Counted from the stretch's first letter, positions 1-8,909 are shown. The stretch: DNA of 64,000 nucleotides from Bacillus sp. V2I10 (GCF_030817055.1 NZ_JAUSYV010000001.1:4240001-4304000); one strand, 5' to 3'. Notes: generated by a model from the sequence alone, not told the origin. Made by a program: numbers and translations.

Positions 1-42
1 TGATCTTCATCAGCGGCATCAAGCTTTTATAATCGGAAAGTG

Positions 43-81
43 AAAAAGCCGAAGAGGTGATCCGCCTTCTTCGGCTTTTTT
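43..81 (+). terminator. Rho-independent terminator of the gene upstream of the window
   Basis: A 13-bp inverted repeat (AAAAAGCCGAAGA paired with TCTTCGGCTTTTT) is followed by a T run. It closes a transcription unit lying left of the window. The stretch from here to 321 holds no gene; it carries the leader of the sulfur cluster. Confidence 0.85.
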
Positions 82-227
82 CTCAAGGCATTTTCATTTA
101 GCCTTTCATCATCATTTTGGGTTTAATGGATTCGATTTCATATGAAAATAAATATGTTAGGAATCAAAATACATTAATAGGGTTCATTTATTGTTCTTTT
201 ATCGTAATTTAGAGAGATTACATTCTC

Positions 228-281
228 TGGAACATTAGGTATGTACCCATACTATAATAATAATCGAAAGCCAATGTTCCA
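228..281 (+). promoter_or_regulatory. Leader inverted repeat around a -10-like element upstream of the sulfur genes
   Basis: TGGAACATTAGG (228-239) is mirrored by CCAATGTTCCA (271-281), with one unpaired T. Between the arms lies a TATAAT hexamer at 253-258; no good -35 is seen 17 bp upstream of it. The dyad could be an operator or an mRNA stem. I found no S-box (SAM riboswitch) hallmarks, although B. subtilis cysH has one. The regulator is unknown. Confidence 0.4.
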
Positions 282-321
282 AATGGAAAATATTGTTCAT
301 AACAGAAAGTGGGAGGTATAA

Positions 322-687
322 ATGCCTGAAGGATCTTACAAACATCTTACAGATAAAGACTATATAGAAATAAATAACAACCTCGCCGGAAGTGAACCAT
401 TAGAAATTATCAAATGGACTTATAAAACGTTTAAAGATGAACTTGTCTATGCGTGCAGTTTTGGTGCAGAAGGGATTGTCCTCCTTGATCTAATCAGCAA
501 GATACGCCCTGATGCACATGTTATTTTTAATTCTTTGCATAAGCGCGGATACCCAAGCATTGGCTGCATGCATTGTACTTTCCCTGTCAAAGACGGTAGT
601 GATTTACGCTCAGGACGTTGGACCGGATTAACTAAAACCGAGTGCGGCTTGCACCTGAATTCATCAAATAATGAAGGAGTGCTGTAG
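322..687 (+). pseudogene. PAPS/APS reductase (CysH/YitB type) with a large internal deletion
   Basis: This reads as the two ends of a CysH-family reductase joined in frame. Residues 1-70 carry the N-terminal nucleotide-binding part (ACSFGAEGIVLLDLI, then PDAHVIF). Residues 71-115 are the extreme C-terminus: LHKRGYPSIGCMHCTFPVK, then the catalytic ECGLH. About 110 residues of the usual 230 or so are missing, including the first CC pair of the 4Fe-4S site and most of the PAPS pocket. The frame is open and has a good ribosome site (GTGGGAGG), so a short protein may be made, but it should not reduce PAPS. It is followed 2 bp later by sat, as yitB and yitA are neighbours in B. subtilis (in the other order). 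Confidence 0.8.
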
Positions 688-689
688 AC

Positions 690-1832
690 ATGATTGAGCC
701 GCATGGCGGAACACTGGTCAATCGGATTAACACAGAATATGATCATTCAACGGTTGAACACGAAATAGAGCTGGATCGTTTTGCTTTATCAGATCTTGAA
801 TTGATTGCAATAGGTGCCTATAGTCCGATTACTGGCTTTCTTGGAGAAAAAGATTACCAAAGCGTTTTAAATGAAATGAGACTATTAAGCGGTCACGTTT
901 GGAGTATTCCGATAACACTCCCGGTTCCGGAAGAAAAAGCGAATTCTCTAAAAGAAGGTGAGACAGTTAAGCTTGTTCATAAAGGAACCGTTTACGGGAT
1001 ATTAAGAGTAGAAGAAAAATATCGTCCAAATAAACAATTGGAAGCTGAGAAAATATATCAAACAACGGATCTAGCTCACCCCGGTGTGAAAAAGCTATAC
1101 GAACGTCCCGACATTTACCTTGCCGGACCAATTACACTTGTAACACGTCCAGCCAAGAATGAATTTATTGAATTTTACCACGATCCAAGAGAAACGAGGG
1201 CTGCATTTAGGGAGCTGGGCTGGAATACAATTGTCGGCTTTCAAACTCGGAATCCTGTGCACCGTGCTCATGAATATATTCAAAAATCAGCTCTTGAAAT
1301 CGTTGATGGACTATTCCTTAACCCTCTGGTCGGTGAAACCAAGGAGGATGACATTCCTGCTCATATTCGGATGGAAAGTTATGAAGTATTACTTAATCAT
1401 TATTATCCTAAAAATCGTGTATTTCTTGCGGTGTTTCCAGCGGCTATGAGGTATGCAGGTCCAAAAGAAGCGATCTTTCATGCTATAGTGCGAAAAAATT
1501 ATGGCTGTACACATTTTATAGTTGGCCGGGATCACGCTGGGGTTGGCGATTATTATGGAACATACGATTCCCAGCTCATTTTCAAACATTTTACAGAAGA
1601 AGAGTTAGGTATTACCCCGTTGTTTTTTGAACACAGTTTTTATTGCAGGAAATGCGGGAATATGGCTTCAACTAAAACTTGCCCTCATAGTTCCCGGGAC
1701 CGAGTGATTCTCTCAGGTACTAAAGTAAGAGAAATGCTGAAAAATGGGGAAACGCCGCCTTTAGAGTTTAGCCGTCCGAAAGTCGCAGCAGTGCTAATTA
1801 GGGGTATGCAATTGGGGTTACAAGAAAAATGA
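690..1832 (+). CDS. sat: Sulfate adenylyltransferase (ATP sulfurylase)
   Basis: Forms APS and pyrophosphate from ATP and sulfate, the first step of sulfate activation in the cytosol. The 380 residues match the bacterial single-domain Sat length. Visible are an N-terminal PUA-like region, the active-site motif QTRNPVHRAHEY near residue 180, the GRDHAGVG motif near 280, and a C-terminal zinc-binding cluster (CRKCGN...CPHS). The ATG follows GAAGGAG. It starts just after the truncated cysH and overlaps cysC by 4 bp, so all three were one operon. The B. subtilis relatives are sat (cysH operon) and YitA (sulfolactate cluster); the neighbours favour the YitA role. Confidence 0.93.
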   Translation: MIEPHGGTLVNRINTEYDHSTVEHEIELDRFALSDLELIAIGAYSPITGFLGEKDYQSVLNEMRLLSGHVWSIPITLPVPEEKANSLKEGETVKLVHKGTVYGILRVEEKYRPNKQLEAEKIYQTTDLAHPGVKKLYERPDIYLAGPITLVTRPAKNEFIEFYHDPRETRAAFRELGWNTIVGFQTRNPVHRAHEYIQKSALEIVDGLFLNPLVGETKEDDIPAHIRMESYEVLLNHYYPKNRVFLAVFPAAMRYAGPKEAIFHAIVRKNYGCTHFIVGRDHAGVGDYYGTYDSQLIFKHFTEEELGITPLFFEHSFYCRKCGNMASTKTCPHSSRDRVILSGTKVREMLKNGETPPLEFSRPKVAAVLIRGMQLGLQEK

Positions 1833-2455
1833 AAAAGGAGACAGACATCTTTGCACCTCATGTAAACATTATTTGGCATCGTGCTGCTGTGACGAAAGAA
1901 GCAAGAAGAAGACTAAACCGTCAAAGGAGTTCAGTCCTTTGGTTCACGGGTCTTTCCGGTGCAGGAAAATCCACAATAGCAAACGCACTCGAAAAACGGC
2001 TATATGAGAAAGAACTGAGGACATATTTATTGGATGGCGACAATATTCGTCATGGAATTAATCAAGATCTTGGTTTTAGTCCGGAGGATCGAAAAGAAAA
2101 TATTCGGAGAATTGGAGAAATCTCCAAGCTCTTTGTTGATGCAGGCATGATCTTAATTACTGCTTTTATTTCTCCTTATCGTAAAGACCGTGATTTAGCA
2201 AGAAGTGTCCTTGAAGAAGGAGAATTTATTGAAGTATATCTAAAATGTCCTCTCCAAGAGTGCGAAAAACGAGACCCAAAAGGACTTTATAAAAAAGCGA
2301 AAAATGGTGAAATCCCTGAATTCACAGGTATATCTTCCCCGTATGAAGAGCCAGTTTCACCAGAGATTATACTAGAAACCGATAAGCAATCCGTAGAGGA
2401 GTCCGTGGATCAAATCATTCACTACATGGTTGAAAAAGGCTGCATTCCTAAATAG
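1829..2455 (+). CDS. cysC: Adenylylsulfate (APS) kinase
   Basis: Phosphorylates APS to PAPS. The 208 residues carry the P-loop GLSGAGKSTI (around residue 42), the DGDNIRHGINQDLGFS motif that binds the APS phosphosulfate, DRKENIRR, and FISPYRKDRD. The start ATG overlaps the sat stop (ATGA), which shows translational coupling. In B. subtilis the paralog YisZ sits beside YitA. With the reductase gene deleted, PAPS made here has no obvious consumer inside the window. Confidence 0.93.
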   Translation: MKKETDIFAPHVNIIWHRAAVTKEARRRLNRQRSSVLWFTGLSGAGKSTIANALEKRLYEKELRTYLLDGDNIRHGINQDLGFSPEDRKENIRRIGEISKLFVDAGMILITAFISPYRKDRDLARSVLEEGEFIEVYLKCPLQECEKRDPKGLYKKAKNGEIPEFTGISSPYEEPVSPEIILETDKQSVEESVDQIIHYMVEKGCIPK

Positions 2456-2550
2456 CCCTTTAAAAAAAGGGAAAGGAATCAACTTCATAGGCTAAAATAC
2501 CTCAGTAAGATAAAGGTTTAAGGATAGAATGTTTACTTTTTCAAATGATT

Positions 2551-2580
2551 ATGCGCAGCCAATCAAGCTGCGTATTTTTT
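2551..2580 (+). terminator. Terminator of the cysH'-sat-cysC operon
   Basis: CGCAGC (2554-2559) pairs with GCTGCG (2567-2572), the stem extends by flanking A/T pairs, and a run of Ts follows. The 210-bp gap 2456-2671 contains nothing else recognised. Confidence 0.8.
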
Positions 2581-2671
2581 ATGTGTTCTTTAGCCACTAT
2601 AAGGACAAACTACTATAGGAATTTTAGACAAACGACGTATAAGTTTTACTAACGGAAAGGAGTTTTTACTT

Positions 2672-2980
2672 TTGTTATTCTTCCAACCGGAGTTTCGGAA
2701 TCAGCAAGGTGAAATCATAAATGTGGTGGATACAAACGGGAAAGCTGTGGGGTATATTGCCTACTTGTATAAGGGTGAAGATGACCTTTATGTAATGGGC
2801 CAGCTGAATAATGCAGGAGAGAAGCAAAACTATATCGATATCACATCAAAATATATCGATGGTCTAAAAAAATCCATCCTGGGAAACGGTGAAAAAGAGC
2901 CGAATCTATTTATTCATCTCGGCGGAGAGTCAATCGATATAGATAAAGACAACGAAGAAGGAAAAAATAATAAAAGCTGA
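2672..2980 (+). CDS. Small conserved-looking hypothetical protein (102 aa)
   Basis: Not recognised. It is a soluble, acidic protein of 102 residues with no signal peptide or membrane segment. The body (residues 1-85) looks like an alpha/beta fold; the tail (DIDKDNEEGKNNKS) is charged and probably disordered. The start is TTG at 2672, preceded at good distance by GGAAAGGAG. It lies between cysC and the phosphosulfolactate synthase gene on the same strand, 71 bp before the latter with no terminator between, so cotranscription is possible. A role in sulfonate metabolism would be inference from position only. Confidence 0.65.
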   Translation: MLFFQPEFRNQQGEIINVVDTNGKAVGYIAYLYKGEDDLYVMGQLNNAGEKQNYIDITSKYIDGLKKSILGNGEKEPNLFIHLGGESIDIDKDNEEGKNNKS

Positions 2981-3051
2981 TTAGAGAACCTCTCCAGATC
3001 GTTATGAATAGGATGGTTTCATAGACATTTACCCATTAGGAGGGACCTTCT

Positions 3052-3876
3052 TTGAATCATCCTCAAAATACCTGGCATCCACTGCTTATTGATCCAACTG
3101 GAGAAAGGATCAATAAGTCAGAAGAATTTGGTTTAACTATGTTAATTGATAAAGGCATAGGAATCGCTTTATTTGAAGAGCTCTTACAGCTTGGAGGTCA
3201 ATATGTTGACTATGTAAAACTGGGCTTTGGCACAACAGTATTATATCCGCCTGAACTTTTGCAAAAAAAGCTGCTTTTGGCCAAGAAAGCAAATGTTATT
3301 TTATACCCAGGCGGAACTTTATTTGAAATCGCCTCTCACAAGGGTGTATTAAAAGAGTATTTCGATTATATGCAAAAAATAGGTTTTGACCATCTCGAAA
3401 TTTCCGACGGTACGATTGAATTGTCACCCATAAGACGGCGAAAGATTATCAAGGAAGCTGTAGCAAAAGGTTTTACTGTCATAACTGAATACGGTAAAAA
3501 AGATGCGGGCAGTCAATGTGAAGTAAATGAATTAGAAAGTACCCTTTATTCCGATCTGGAATGTGGAGCTTCTTATGTCATTGTAGAGGGAAGGGAATCA
3601 GGAGAAAATGTTGGCATTTATAATGACAAAGGAAAAATTGATAAAAAATTCCTTTACACTATTAAAAAAACGATTCCTGCCAATATGAGGAAATATCTCA
3701 TTTGGGAAGCTCCGCAAAAAAATCAGCAATGCGAATTAATTCATTATTGGGGAAGAAACGTAAATTTTGGGAATATCCAATTTGAAGATGTATATAGCCT
3801 TGAATGCCTTAGAAGAGGTCTAAGATTTGATACTTTCCCAATAGAACGGTCAGGTTCAATTTTGAAGGTTGATTAA
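3052..3876 (+). CDS. yitD: Phosphosulfolactate synthase (ComA family, YitD)
   Basis: Adds sulfite to phosphoenolpyruvate to give (R)-2-phospho-3-sulfolactate. The protein has the TIM-barrel features of this family: DKGIGI near residue 33, VKLGFGTTVLYP near 56, YPGGTLFE near 84, DHLEISDGTIEL near 118 and a late IWEAPQK. Its 274 residues are in the usual range. The start is TTG at 3052, set by AGGAGGGA eight bases upstream. In methanogens the pathway leads to coenzyme M; in Bacillus, where yitD lies with yitC, it is tied to spore sulfolactate. The phosphatase partner is at 7029-7748 on the other strand. Confidence 0.9.
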   Translation: MNHPQNTWHPLLIDPTGERINKSEEFGLTMLIDKGIGIALFEELLQLGGQYVDYVKLGFGTTVLYPPELLQKKLLLAKKANVILYPGGTLFEIASHKGVLKEYFDYMQKIGFDHLEISDGTIELSPIRRRKIIKEAVAKGFTVITEYGKKDAGSQCEVNELESTLYSDLECGASYVIVEGRESGENVGIYNDKGKIDKKFLYTIKKTIPANMRKYLIWEAPQKNQQCELIHYWGRNVNFGNIQFEDVYSLECLRRGLRFDTFPIERSGSILKVD

Positions 3877-3888
3877 ACAAGGTCCCCT

Positions 3889-3928
3889 GAAAAACTGGAG
3901 AGAAGGATTTATTCACTCCAGTTTTTTT
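3889..3928 (+). terminator. Terminator between convergent yitD and yitF
   Basis: AAAACTGGAG (3891-3900) pairs with CTCCAGTTTT (3916-3925) and is followed by more Ts. It lies between two convergent genes and the A/T flanks could serve both strands. Confidence 0.85.
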
Positions 3929-3935
3929 GTTGCGC

Positions 3936-5054
3936 TTAATGGTATAAGGTTCCATCCCATCGATAATACTCCAGGCCTTCTATATTCATTTCTGCTCCGA
4001 TGCCAATGCCGCCTGGTATCGTTACAGATCCGTTTATTGGTTGAACCGATAGAAGCGAAGTAAAAGGATTTTCCATGGCATCCCACTCAACAGGCTCAAT
4101 TTTATCATGATTCATTTTACTCCATGGAGGTAGACATGCTTGGCCAAAAATGGCATATAGCCTTGAAAGCGGTCCGTCAAATGTATGAGGGGAAATCCGC
4201 AATCCAAATGTTCGAGAGAGATGAATGGTTTCACGGTATCCGTCTAACCCGTTTTCATGCATAACATCCGGTTGAATAATATCAACAGCTCCTTCTTTCA
4301 AAAAAGGAAGAAACTGTGCAGGTCCCTGTAAATTTTCTCCTCCCGCGACAGGTATTGATAAATTGGCTCTTAAAAGCTTGTAGTCTGCCAGTTGCGCCAT
4401 TGGTATTGGCTCCTCAAACCATAGCATGTTTGACCACTCCCTGAAATGACGATCCCATCTCCGTGCAGTCGCTGCATCGTAACTTTGATTTGCATCAAGT
4501 GCGAGTTGGATTTTTCCTTCCAGCACCCTCTGAACAGATTGAATGTGAGCTTGATCCTCCTGCAGCGTTTTTCCGCCTATTTTCACTTTTATCTTATTAA
4601 AACCGCTATCTATTGCTTGTTCAATTTCTTGCAAAGAATGGTTTATCCAGTCTTCCCTTTCCGAATAGGATTGAAGCGATGCATAAACCGGTATCACCTC
4701 TCTCAACTTCCCGCCCCAAAGGTCGCAAACTGAAAGTTCGGCTGATTTTGCTACAATTTCAGTAAGGGCCATGCTAATTCCTGCCGCAGCCCTTTTGTTC
4801 CATTTTTTTACAACATTTACAATCTGCAGCCGGTCTGTCGCTTGTTTACCTAGTAGATAGGGAATGATACGATCATGAAATCCCTTCTCTAAAGTAGGCA
4901 GCCAATCGATACATTCTCCCCATCCGTCTATTCCTGACTTTGTCGTGACTTTAAATAAAAAACATGTGCGATACTTCTTATAACCGTTTGCATCGCCATA
5001 TGGCTCAGGAAGCTGATACAACAATGGAAAAGTTTCGACTCTTTCAATTTTCAA
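3936..5054 (-). CDS. yitF: Enolase-superfamily racemase/cycloisomerase (YitF type)
   Basis: A mandelate racemase/muconate lactonizing enzyme relative of 372 residues. It has an N-terminal capping domain and a barrel with the expected acid-base and metal residues: KIKVKIGG (about 165), metal ligands in LALDANQ, WFEEP and AGGEN, and a late SPHTFDGPLS histidine. The family abstracts a proton alpha to a carboxylate; the substrate is not readable. In B. subtilis yitF sits inside the sulfolactate cluster, so a sulfolactate-related acid is a reasonable guess. It is divergent from the transporter yitG across 200 bp. Confidence 0.82.
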   Translation of the reverse strand: MKIERVETFPLLYQLPEPYGDANGYKKYRTCFLFKVTTKSGIDGWGECIDWLPTLEKGFHDRIIPYLLGKQATDRLQIVNVVKKWNKRAAAGISMALTEIVAKSAELSVCDLWGGKLREVIPVYASLQSYSEREDWINHSLQEIEQAIDSGFNKIKVKIGGKTLQEDQAHIQSVQRVLEGKIQLALDANQSYDAATARRWDRHFREWSNMLWFEEPIPMAQLADYKLLRANLSIPVAGGENLQGPAQFLPFLKEGAVDIIQPDVMHENGLDGYRETIHLSRTFGLRISPHTFDGPLSRLYAIFGQACLPPWSKMNHDKIEPVEWDAMENPFTSLLSVQPINGSVTIPGGIGIGAEMNIEGLEYYRWDGTLYH

Positions 5055-5254
5055 ATGACTTACCTGCCTTCATTTAATATACTTGTTCCCAGATAACGAA
5101 GCCAAAATGGCTGCATAAAGGAAAGGCTTAATATTCTAATTAAATCTAGTTTATGGAATAAAAAAATTTACATGTAATCATTTATGGGTTTGAATCAAAA
5201 ATTCAAATAAGGGAGATGGTAAAAAGAGAACGATTTTATATTGGAGGAAGGTAA

Positions 5255-6517
5255 ATGAAAGCAAAACAAGGAAAGGCAAACATGTTTGCTATCGCCCTTA
5301 TCCCATTGGTAATGGTATTGGGCAATTCGATGTTAGTACCTGTACTTCCCACCATGAAATCAAAATTGGACTTATCCCAGTTTCAAGTTAGTCTCATCAT
5401 CACGATGTTCTCGCTTGCTGCAGGTTTGATTATTCCTTTTGTTGGCTATTTATCTGATCGTTTTGGTCGTAAGTGGATCATTGTTGCGTCATTAGTGATC
5501 TATGGCATCGGAGGTATCATCTCAGGGTTAGCAGCTTGGTTAATGGATAATTCCTATATGATTATCCTCATAGGAAGAATTATTCAAGGAATTGGAGCAG
5601 CTGGAACCTCTCCAATCGCGATGGCATTAATCGGTGATATTTATTCAGGTGCACAGGAAAGTAAAGCACTTGGTATTATTGAATCTACGAATGGGTTAGG
5701 AAAAATCCTATCGCCTATCATTGGATCTCTCATAGCTCTTATTATCTGGTATGCAGTATTTTTCACCTTTCCAATTCTTTGCTTTGCAACAGCTCTCTTT
5801 GTATGGTTTGGCGTGAAAGAAAAGAAAAAAAAGAATGGGAAACCTCTGCCTGAGTATCTCGGGGACTTGAAGCAAATATTTAAACAGAAAGGAAAATGGC
5901 TGATTCCTTCATTTTTTGTGGGATCAGTAGGCTTGTTTATCCTTTTTGGCGTTTTGTTTTATTTGTCAGATATCTTGGAAGAATCATTTAAGATTGACGG
6001 AATTATTAAGGGGTTAATTTTAGCAATTCCATTGTTGGGGATGGTGGTAACATCTTATATTACCGGTGCAAAAATAAAACAGAACAAACCGTTAATTCGA
6101 AGAATAATGGTAATAGGGCTTCTAATTTTAACCGGCTCAATGTTGGCTGTATCTTTCTTTCAACAAATATATCTTATGATTGGGCTTTTAACGCTGGGCA
6201 GTATCGGTACAGGCCTATTGCTTCCTTGTTTGAACACGTTAATCACAGGAGCTGTTGATAAAGCTGAAAGAGGAATGATTACTTCTTTATATGGAAGTGT
6301 TCGATTTCTCGGGGTAGCATTTGGTCCGCCACTTTTTAGCTGGTTGATGAAAATTTCTCATAAGACGGTATTTTTCAGTATGGCAGGTTTAAGCATGCTG
6401 ACCTTAATTTTAGCTTTTTTTTTCATTAAACCAGATAAAAGTAAAAAAGGGGAAACAGGCAGCAGCCAACAATTTCCATCCCTCTTTAAAAAAAGGGAGA
6501 AGTTACCAACAGCTTGA
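5255..6517 (+). CDS. yitG: MFS transporter (YitG type)
   Basis: A 420-residue major facilitator protein with about 12 hydrophobic segments. Motif A is seen between segments 2 and 3 (GYLSDRFGRKW). The family's GRIIQGIGAAGTSPIA stretch (drug-H+ antiporter motif C neighbourhood) follows, then a central basic loop (KEKKKKNGK) and a charged C-terminal tail. The start follows TTGGAGGAAGG. Position between yitF and yitC suggests export of sulfolactate or a related anion across the membrane; multidrug efflux is the generic alternative. Confidence 0.85.
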   Translation: MKAKQGKANMFAIALIPLVMVLGNSMLVPVLPTMKSKLDLSQFQVSLIITMFSLAAGLIIPFVGYLSDRFGRKWIIVASLVIYGIGGIISGLAAWLMDNSYMIILIGRIIQGIGAAGTSPIAMALIGDIYSGAQESKALGIIESTNGLGKILSPIIGSLIALIIWYAVFFTFPILCFATALFVWFGVKEKKKKNGKPLPEYLGDLKQIFKQKGKWLIPSFFVGSVGLFILFGVLFYLSDILEESFKIDGIIKGLILAIPLLGMVVTSYITGAKIKQNKPLIRRIMVIGLLILTGSMLAVSFFQQIYLMIGLLTLGSIGTGLLLPCLNTLITGAVDKAERGMITSLYGSVRFLGVAFGPPLFSWLMKISHKTVFFSMAGLSMLTLILAFFFIKPDKSKKGETGSSQQFPSLFKKREKLPTA

Positions 6518-6519
6518 CA

Positions 6520-6996
6520 CTAAAAAACTTTTGATATTAAATAGATGATTTTCATTAACAGGGCAGTGATTGCAGCTGCCATTAAAGGGCCGACTGGAAT
6601 CCCTCGCAAGAACACGATTCCGATAATGGAACCAACAACAAGACCGACGACCATATGAGGTTCTACCCGAAGCATTTCCAATCCTTTTCCGTTCATATAT
6701 GTAGCAAGCGCTCCTCCTGCCAAAGCAACCGCTCCCGAAAGTGTCGTAAGAAGGAGCAAGAGGTCTTTCCCGGTAATTTTCCCGCTTGCAAACGGTACTA
6801 GAACAGATATCGTTAAAAACATTAGCCCTAGTTCCAAGCCGCGCCGTTCTAACATTGGAAAATAACGCTCCAGGGAAGATAATTTTAACACCAACAATAA
6901 GCTGGCAGCTGTGGCAATTATTGGAGAACGGCCAATTAAGCCTATGATAATGAGAATTACTAGTGATAATTCTCCTGAAGATATATTCATTGTCAT
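6520..6996 (-). CDS. UPF0756/DUF441 small integral membrane protein
   Basis: A 158-residue protein with four to five hydrophobic helices. It carries the family signature NGKGLEML...VGLVVGSIIGIVFLRGIPVGPLMAA typical of the YtwI/YeaL group, written here in parts. Function is unknown for the family. It ends 3 bp from convergent yitG and starts 32 bp upstream of nothing on its own strand except the yitC terminus, so yitC and this gene run in the same direction with yitC first. B. subtilis has another membrane gene, yitE (UPF0750), at the comparable place; this one is a different family. Confidence 0.8.
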   Translation of the reverse strand: MTMNISSGELSLVILIIIGLIGRSPIIATAASLLLVLKLSSLERYFPMLERRGLELGLMFLTISVLVPFASGKITGKDLLLLLTTLSGAVALAGGALATYMNGKGLEMLRVEPHMVVGLVVGSIIGIVFLRGIPVGPLMAAAITALLMKIIYLISKVF

Positions 6997-7028
6997 ACCA
7001 ACCCCTGTCCCATTTCTACTATACAGGT

Positions 7029-7748
7029 TTATGTGTCCGATAATGAAAGTATTCTATTTCCTTTAGCAATTGGAACAATTTGCGATATATCTATTTGACC
7101 GCAGTAAAGAATATCTTCAGAATGATTATTCTTGACTAATCGTTTTCCAGTAGTGGTAGTAAAGAGAAGCTCAGGAAGCTGGTGAGCAAGCTGAAGGAAG
7201 CTGGCTTCCATTGCATCTGAAAAATCACAGGTCTCGATAGAAGAAGACTTTAGTTTTGCTAAGTGAACCATTAAACCTGCTGCAAGGCTATCTTCTAATG
7301 CAAATTGATTTCGGGTTCCCGCGCAATATAATGTAATATCGCGATTTTGAGCTAATGCAGCGCTGAGACAGGCTGAGGAATTAAGAAAACAGCCAATTAA
7401 CAGGCAATCTGCCTGAGTTGCTTTTTCAACTGCCTTAGTCCCATTTGTAGTAGTAAGAACAAGGTGTTTTCCCCCATGATCTTTCTTTCTCAGGATCACA
7501 GGTGAATTATTGTAGTCAAAACCATCAACTTTTTTGCAATGTTTTTCTCCTGCAATGACCGTCTCTAAAGAACGTAAAGCTAATGCCTCTTTAGCAGATC
7601 CAACAGGAATAACAGAAGCGAAACCGGAGTCTAAAGCTGTAACAATTGTGCTCGATGCTCTAAGAACATCAATGACGATTACCGTTCGGCCGTTCACATG
7701 TTGTTCAGGCCTAATTTCTTCAACTGTTGAGACAGTATCTATTCGCAA
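7029..7748 (-). CDS. yitC: 2-phosphosulfolactate phosphatase (ComB family, YitC)
   Basis: Removes phosphate from 2-phospho-3-sulfolactate to give sulfolactate, a Mg-dependent cytosolic reaction. The 239 residues show the family blocks: VIDVLRASSTIVTAL near residue 25, AGEKHCKKVDGFDYNNSP near 65, LVLTTTNGTKAV near 95, and AGTRNQFALEDSLAAG near 143. It is preceded on its strand by AGGAGAGAAATC. It completes the synthase made by yitD, although the two are on opposite strands here rather than adjacent as in B. subtilis. Confidence 0.9.
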   Translation of the reverse strand: MRIDTVSTVEEIRPEQHVNGRTVIVIDVLRASSTIVTALDSGFASVIPVGSAKEALALRSLETVIAGEKHCKKVDGFDYNNSPVILRKKDHGGKHLVLTTTNGTKAVEKATQADCLLIGCFLNSSACLSAALAQNRDITLYCAGTRNQFALEDSLAAGLMVHLAKLKSSSIETCDFSDAMEASFLQLAHQLPELLFTTTTGKRLVKNNHSEDILYCGQIDISQIVPIAKGNRILSLSDT

Positions 7749-7909
7749 ATGATTTCTCTCCTTCCGATTTTTAGGCTTATGAACTTAATGTATGAAATCA
7801 TCAAGAAAAAGTTGAATATATAGAGACATACTCCTTTACTCTAAGATAAATTAATTTTACTTATGTTAGGATTAAATTATCATTTATTTCCTAAGGGGAT
7901 TATTTCTAT

Positions 7910-8845
7910 ATGGAGAATATTAAAAAGAAAATAACAAATGCCATCAAAACCCATCCGACCATCATCATCCACCGCCACATCAACCCCGACCTCGACGCCA
8001 TGGGATCGCAGGCAGGATTGCAAAGAACGCTTCAACATTCTTTCCCTGACAAAAAAATATACGCCACCGGAAACGATGAGAAAAGTCTTCTCTTCATCAA
8101 TAAGATGGACGTAATCCCGGATGCAGCATACAAAGAAGCTTTAGTCATTGTCTGTGACACGGCCGATACTTCTCGCATTTGCGACCAGCGATTTTCCAAA
8201 GGAGCCCTGCTGATTAAAATTGATCATCACCCTGATCATGAACAATTCGGTGATCTCTCATGGGTAGATCCTTCGTACAGCTCGGCCAGTGAGATGCTTG
8301 TTGATTTGTTTTTAGAGAACTCAGAGGTTTTTCAAATGAACAAAGAAGCAGCCGGAGCATTGTATACCGGGATTATTGGAGATACTGGACGTTTGCTGAA
8401 CGGGACTGTTTCCCCTCGTACTTTGAAGGCCGTAAAGGCATTGAGGAAGTTTCATTTTCAGCCTGAACGGATTCATAATCATTTAAATAAGAAAAGCAGC
8501 GGTGTTACTCGTCTTCGCGAGGCGATTTTAATGACTTTTAAGGTGACGGATCATGGGGTTGCCTATGTTCATTTAACGGAGGAAAAATTGGCTGCTTACG
8601 GGGTGGACCGTGCGGAAGCGGCTAATCTTGTGAATGTCCTGTCTTCGATGGCACGAGTGAGAATCTGGGTCTTTTTTATTGAATATCCGAATGAAATTCG
8701 TGTAAGAATCCGTTCAAGGAATATTCCGATTGATGACATCGCCCGTATGTTTGGCGGCGGAGGGCATACTTTCGCAGCAGGAGCATCGATTGATTCCTGG
8801 AAAAAAGCGGATGAAGTGATTGAAGCTTTGGATGGTAAAACTTAA
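7910..8845 (+). CDS. nrnA: DHH-family bifunctional oligoribonuclease / pAp phosphatase (NrnA type)
   Basis: The 311 residues match B. subtilis NrnA (YtqI) in length and motif order: HRHINPDLDAMGSQ (residue 22), VCDTAD (about 84), DHHPDHE (about 108), then the DHHA1 substrate domain with GGGGHTFAAG near 282. NrnA degrades nanoRNA and also hydrolyses 3'-phosphoadenosine 5'-phosphate, the by-product of PAPS reduction. Its place beside the sulfur genes fits the pAp role. RBS AAGGGGA precedes the ATG. It may be a second copy of the housekeeping gene; that cannot be told from the window. Confidence 0.88.
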   Translation: MENIKKKITNAIKTHPTIIIHRHINPDLDAMGSQAGLQRTLQHSFPDKKIYATGNDEKSLLFINKMDVIPDAAYKEALVIVCDTADTSRICDQRFSKGALLIKIDHHPDHEQFGDLSWVDPSYSSASEMLVDLFLENSEVFQMNKEAAGALYTGIIGDTGRLLNGTVSPRTLKAVKALRKFHFQPERIHNHLNKKSSGVTRLREAILMTFKVTDHGVAYVHLTEEKLAAYGVDRAEAANLVNVLSSMARVRIWVFFIEYPNEIRVRIRSRNIPIDDIARMFGGGGHTFAAGASIDSWKKADEVIEALDGKT

Positions 8846-8909
8846 ACCGAATATTGGAACTATTTTTGGTTTTTACATAGAATCTGATGTTTGTGGTAGT
8901 GTAGTAAAA

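Noticed and set aside
1..321. S-box (SAM) riboswitch before the sulfur genes
   Set aside because: Expected from B. subtilis cysH, but none of the conserved S-box helices or a leader terminator is seen.
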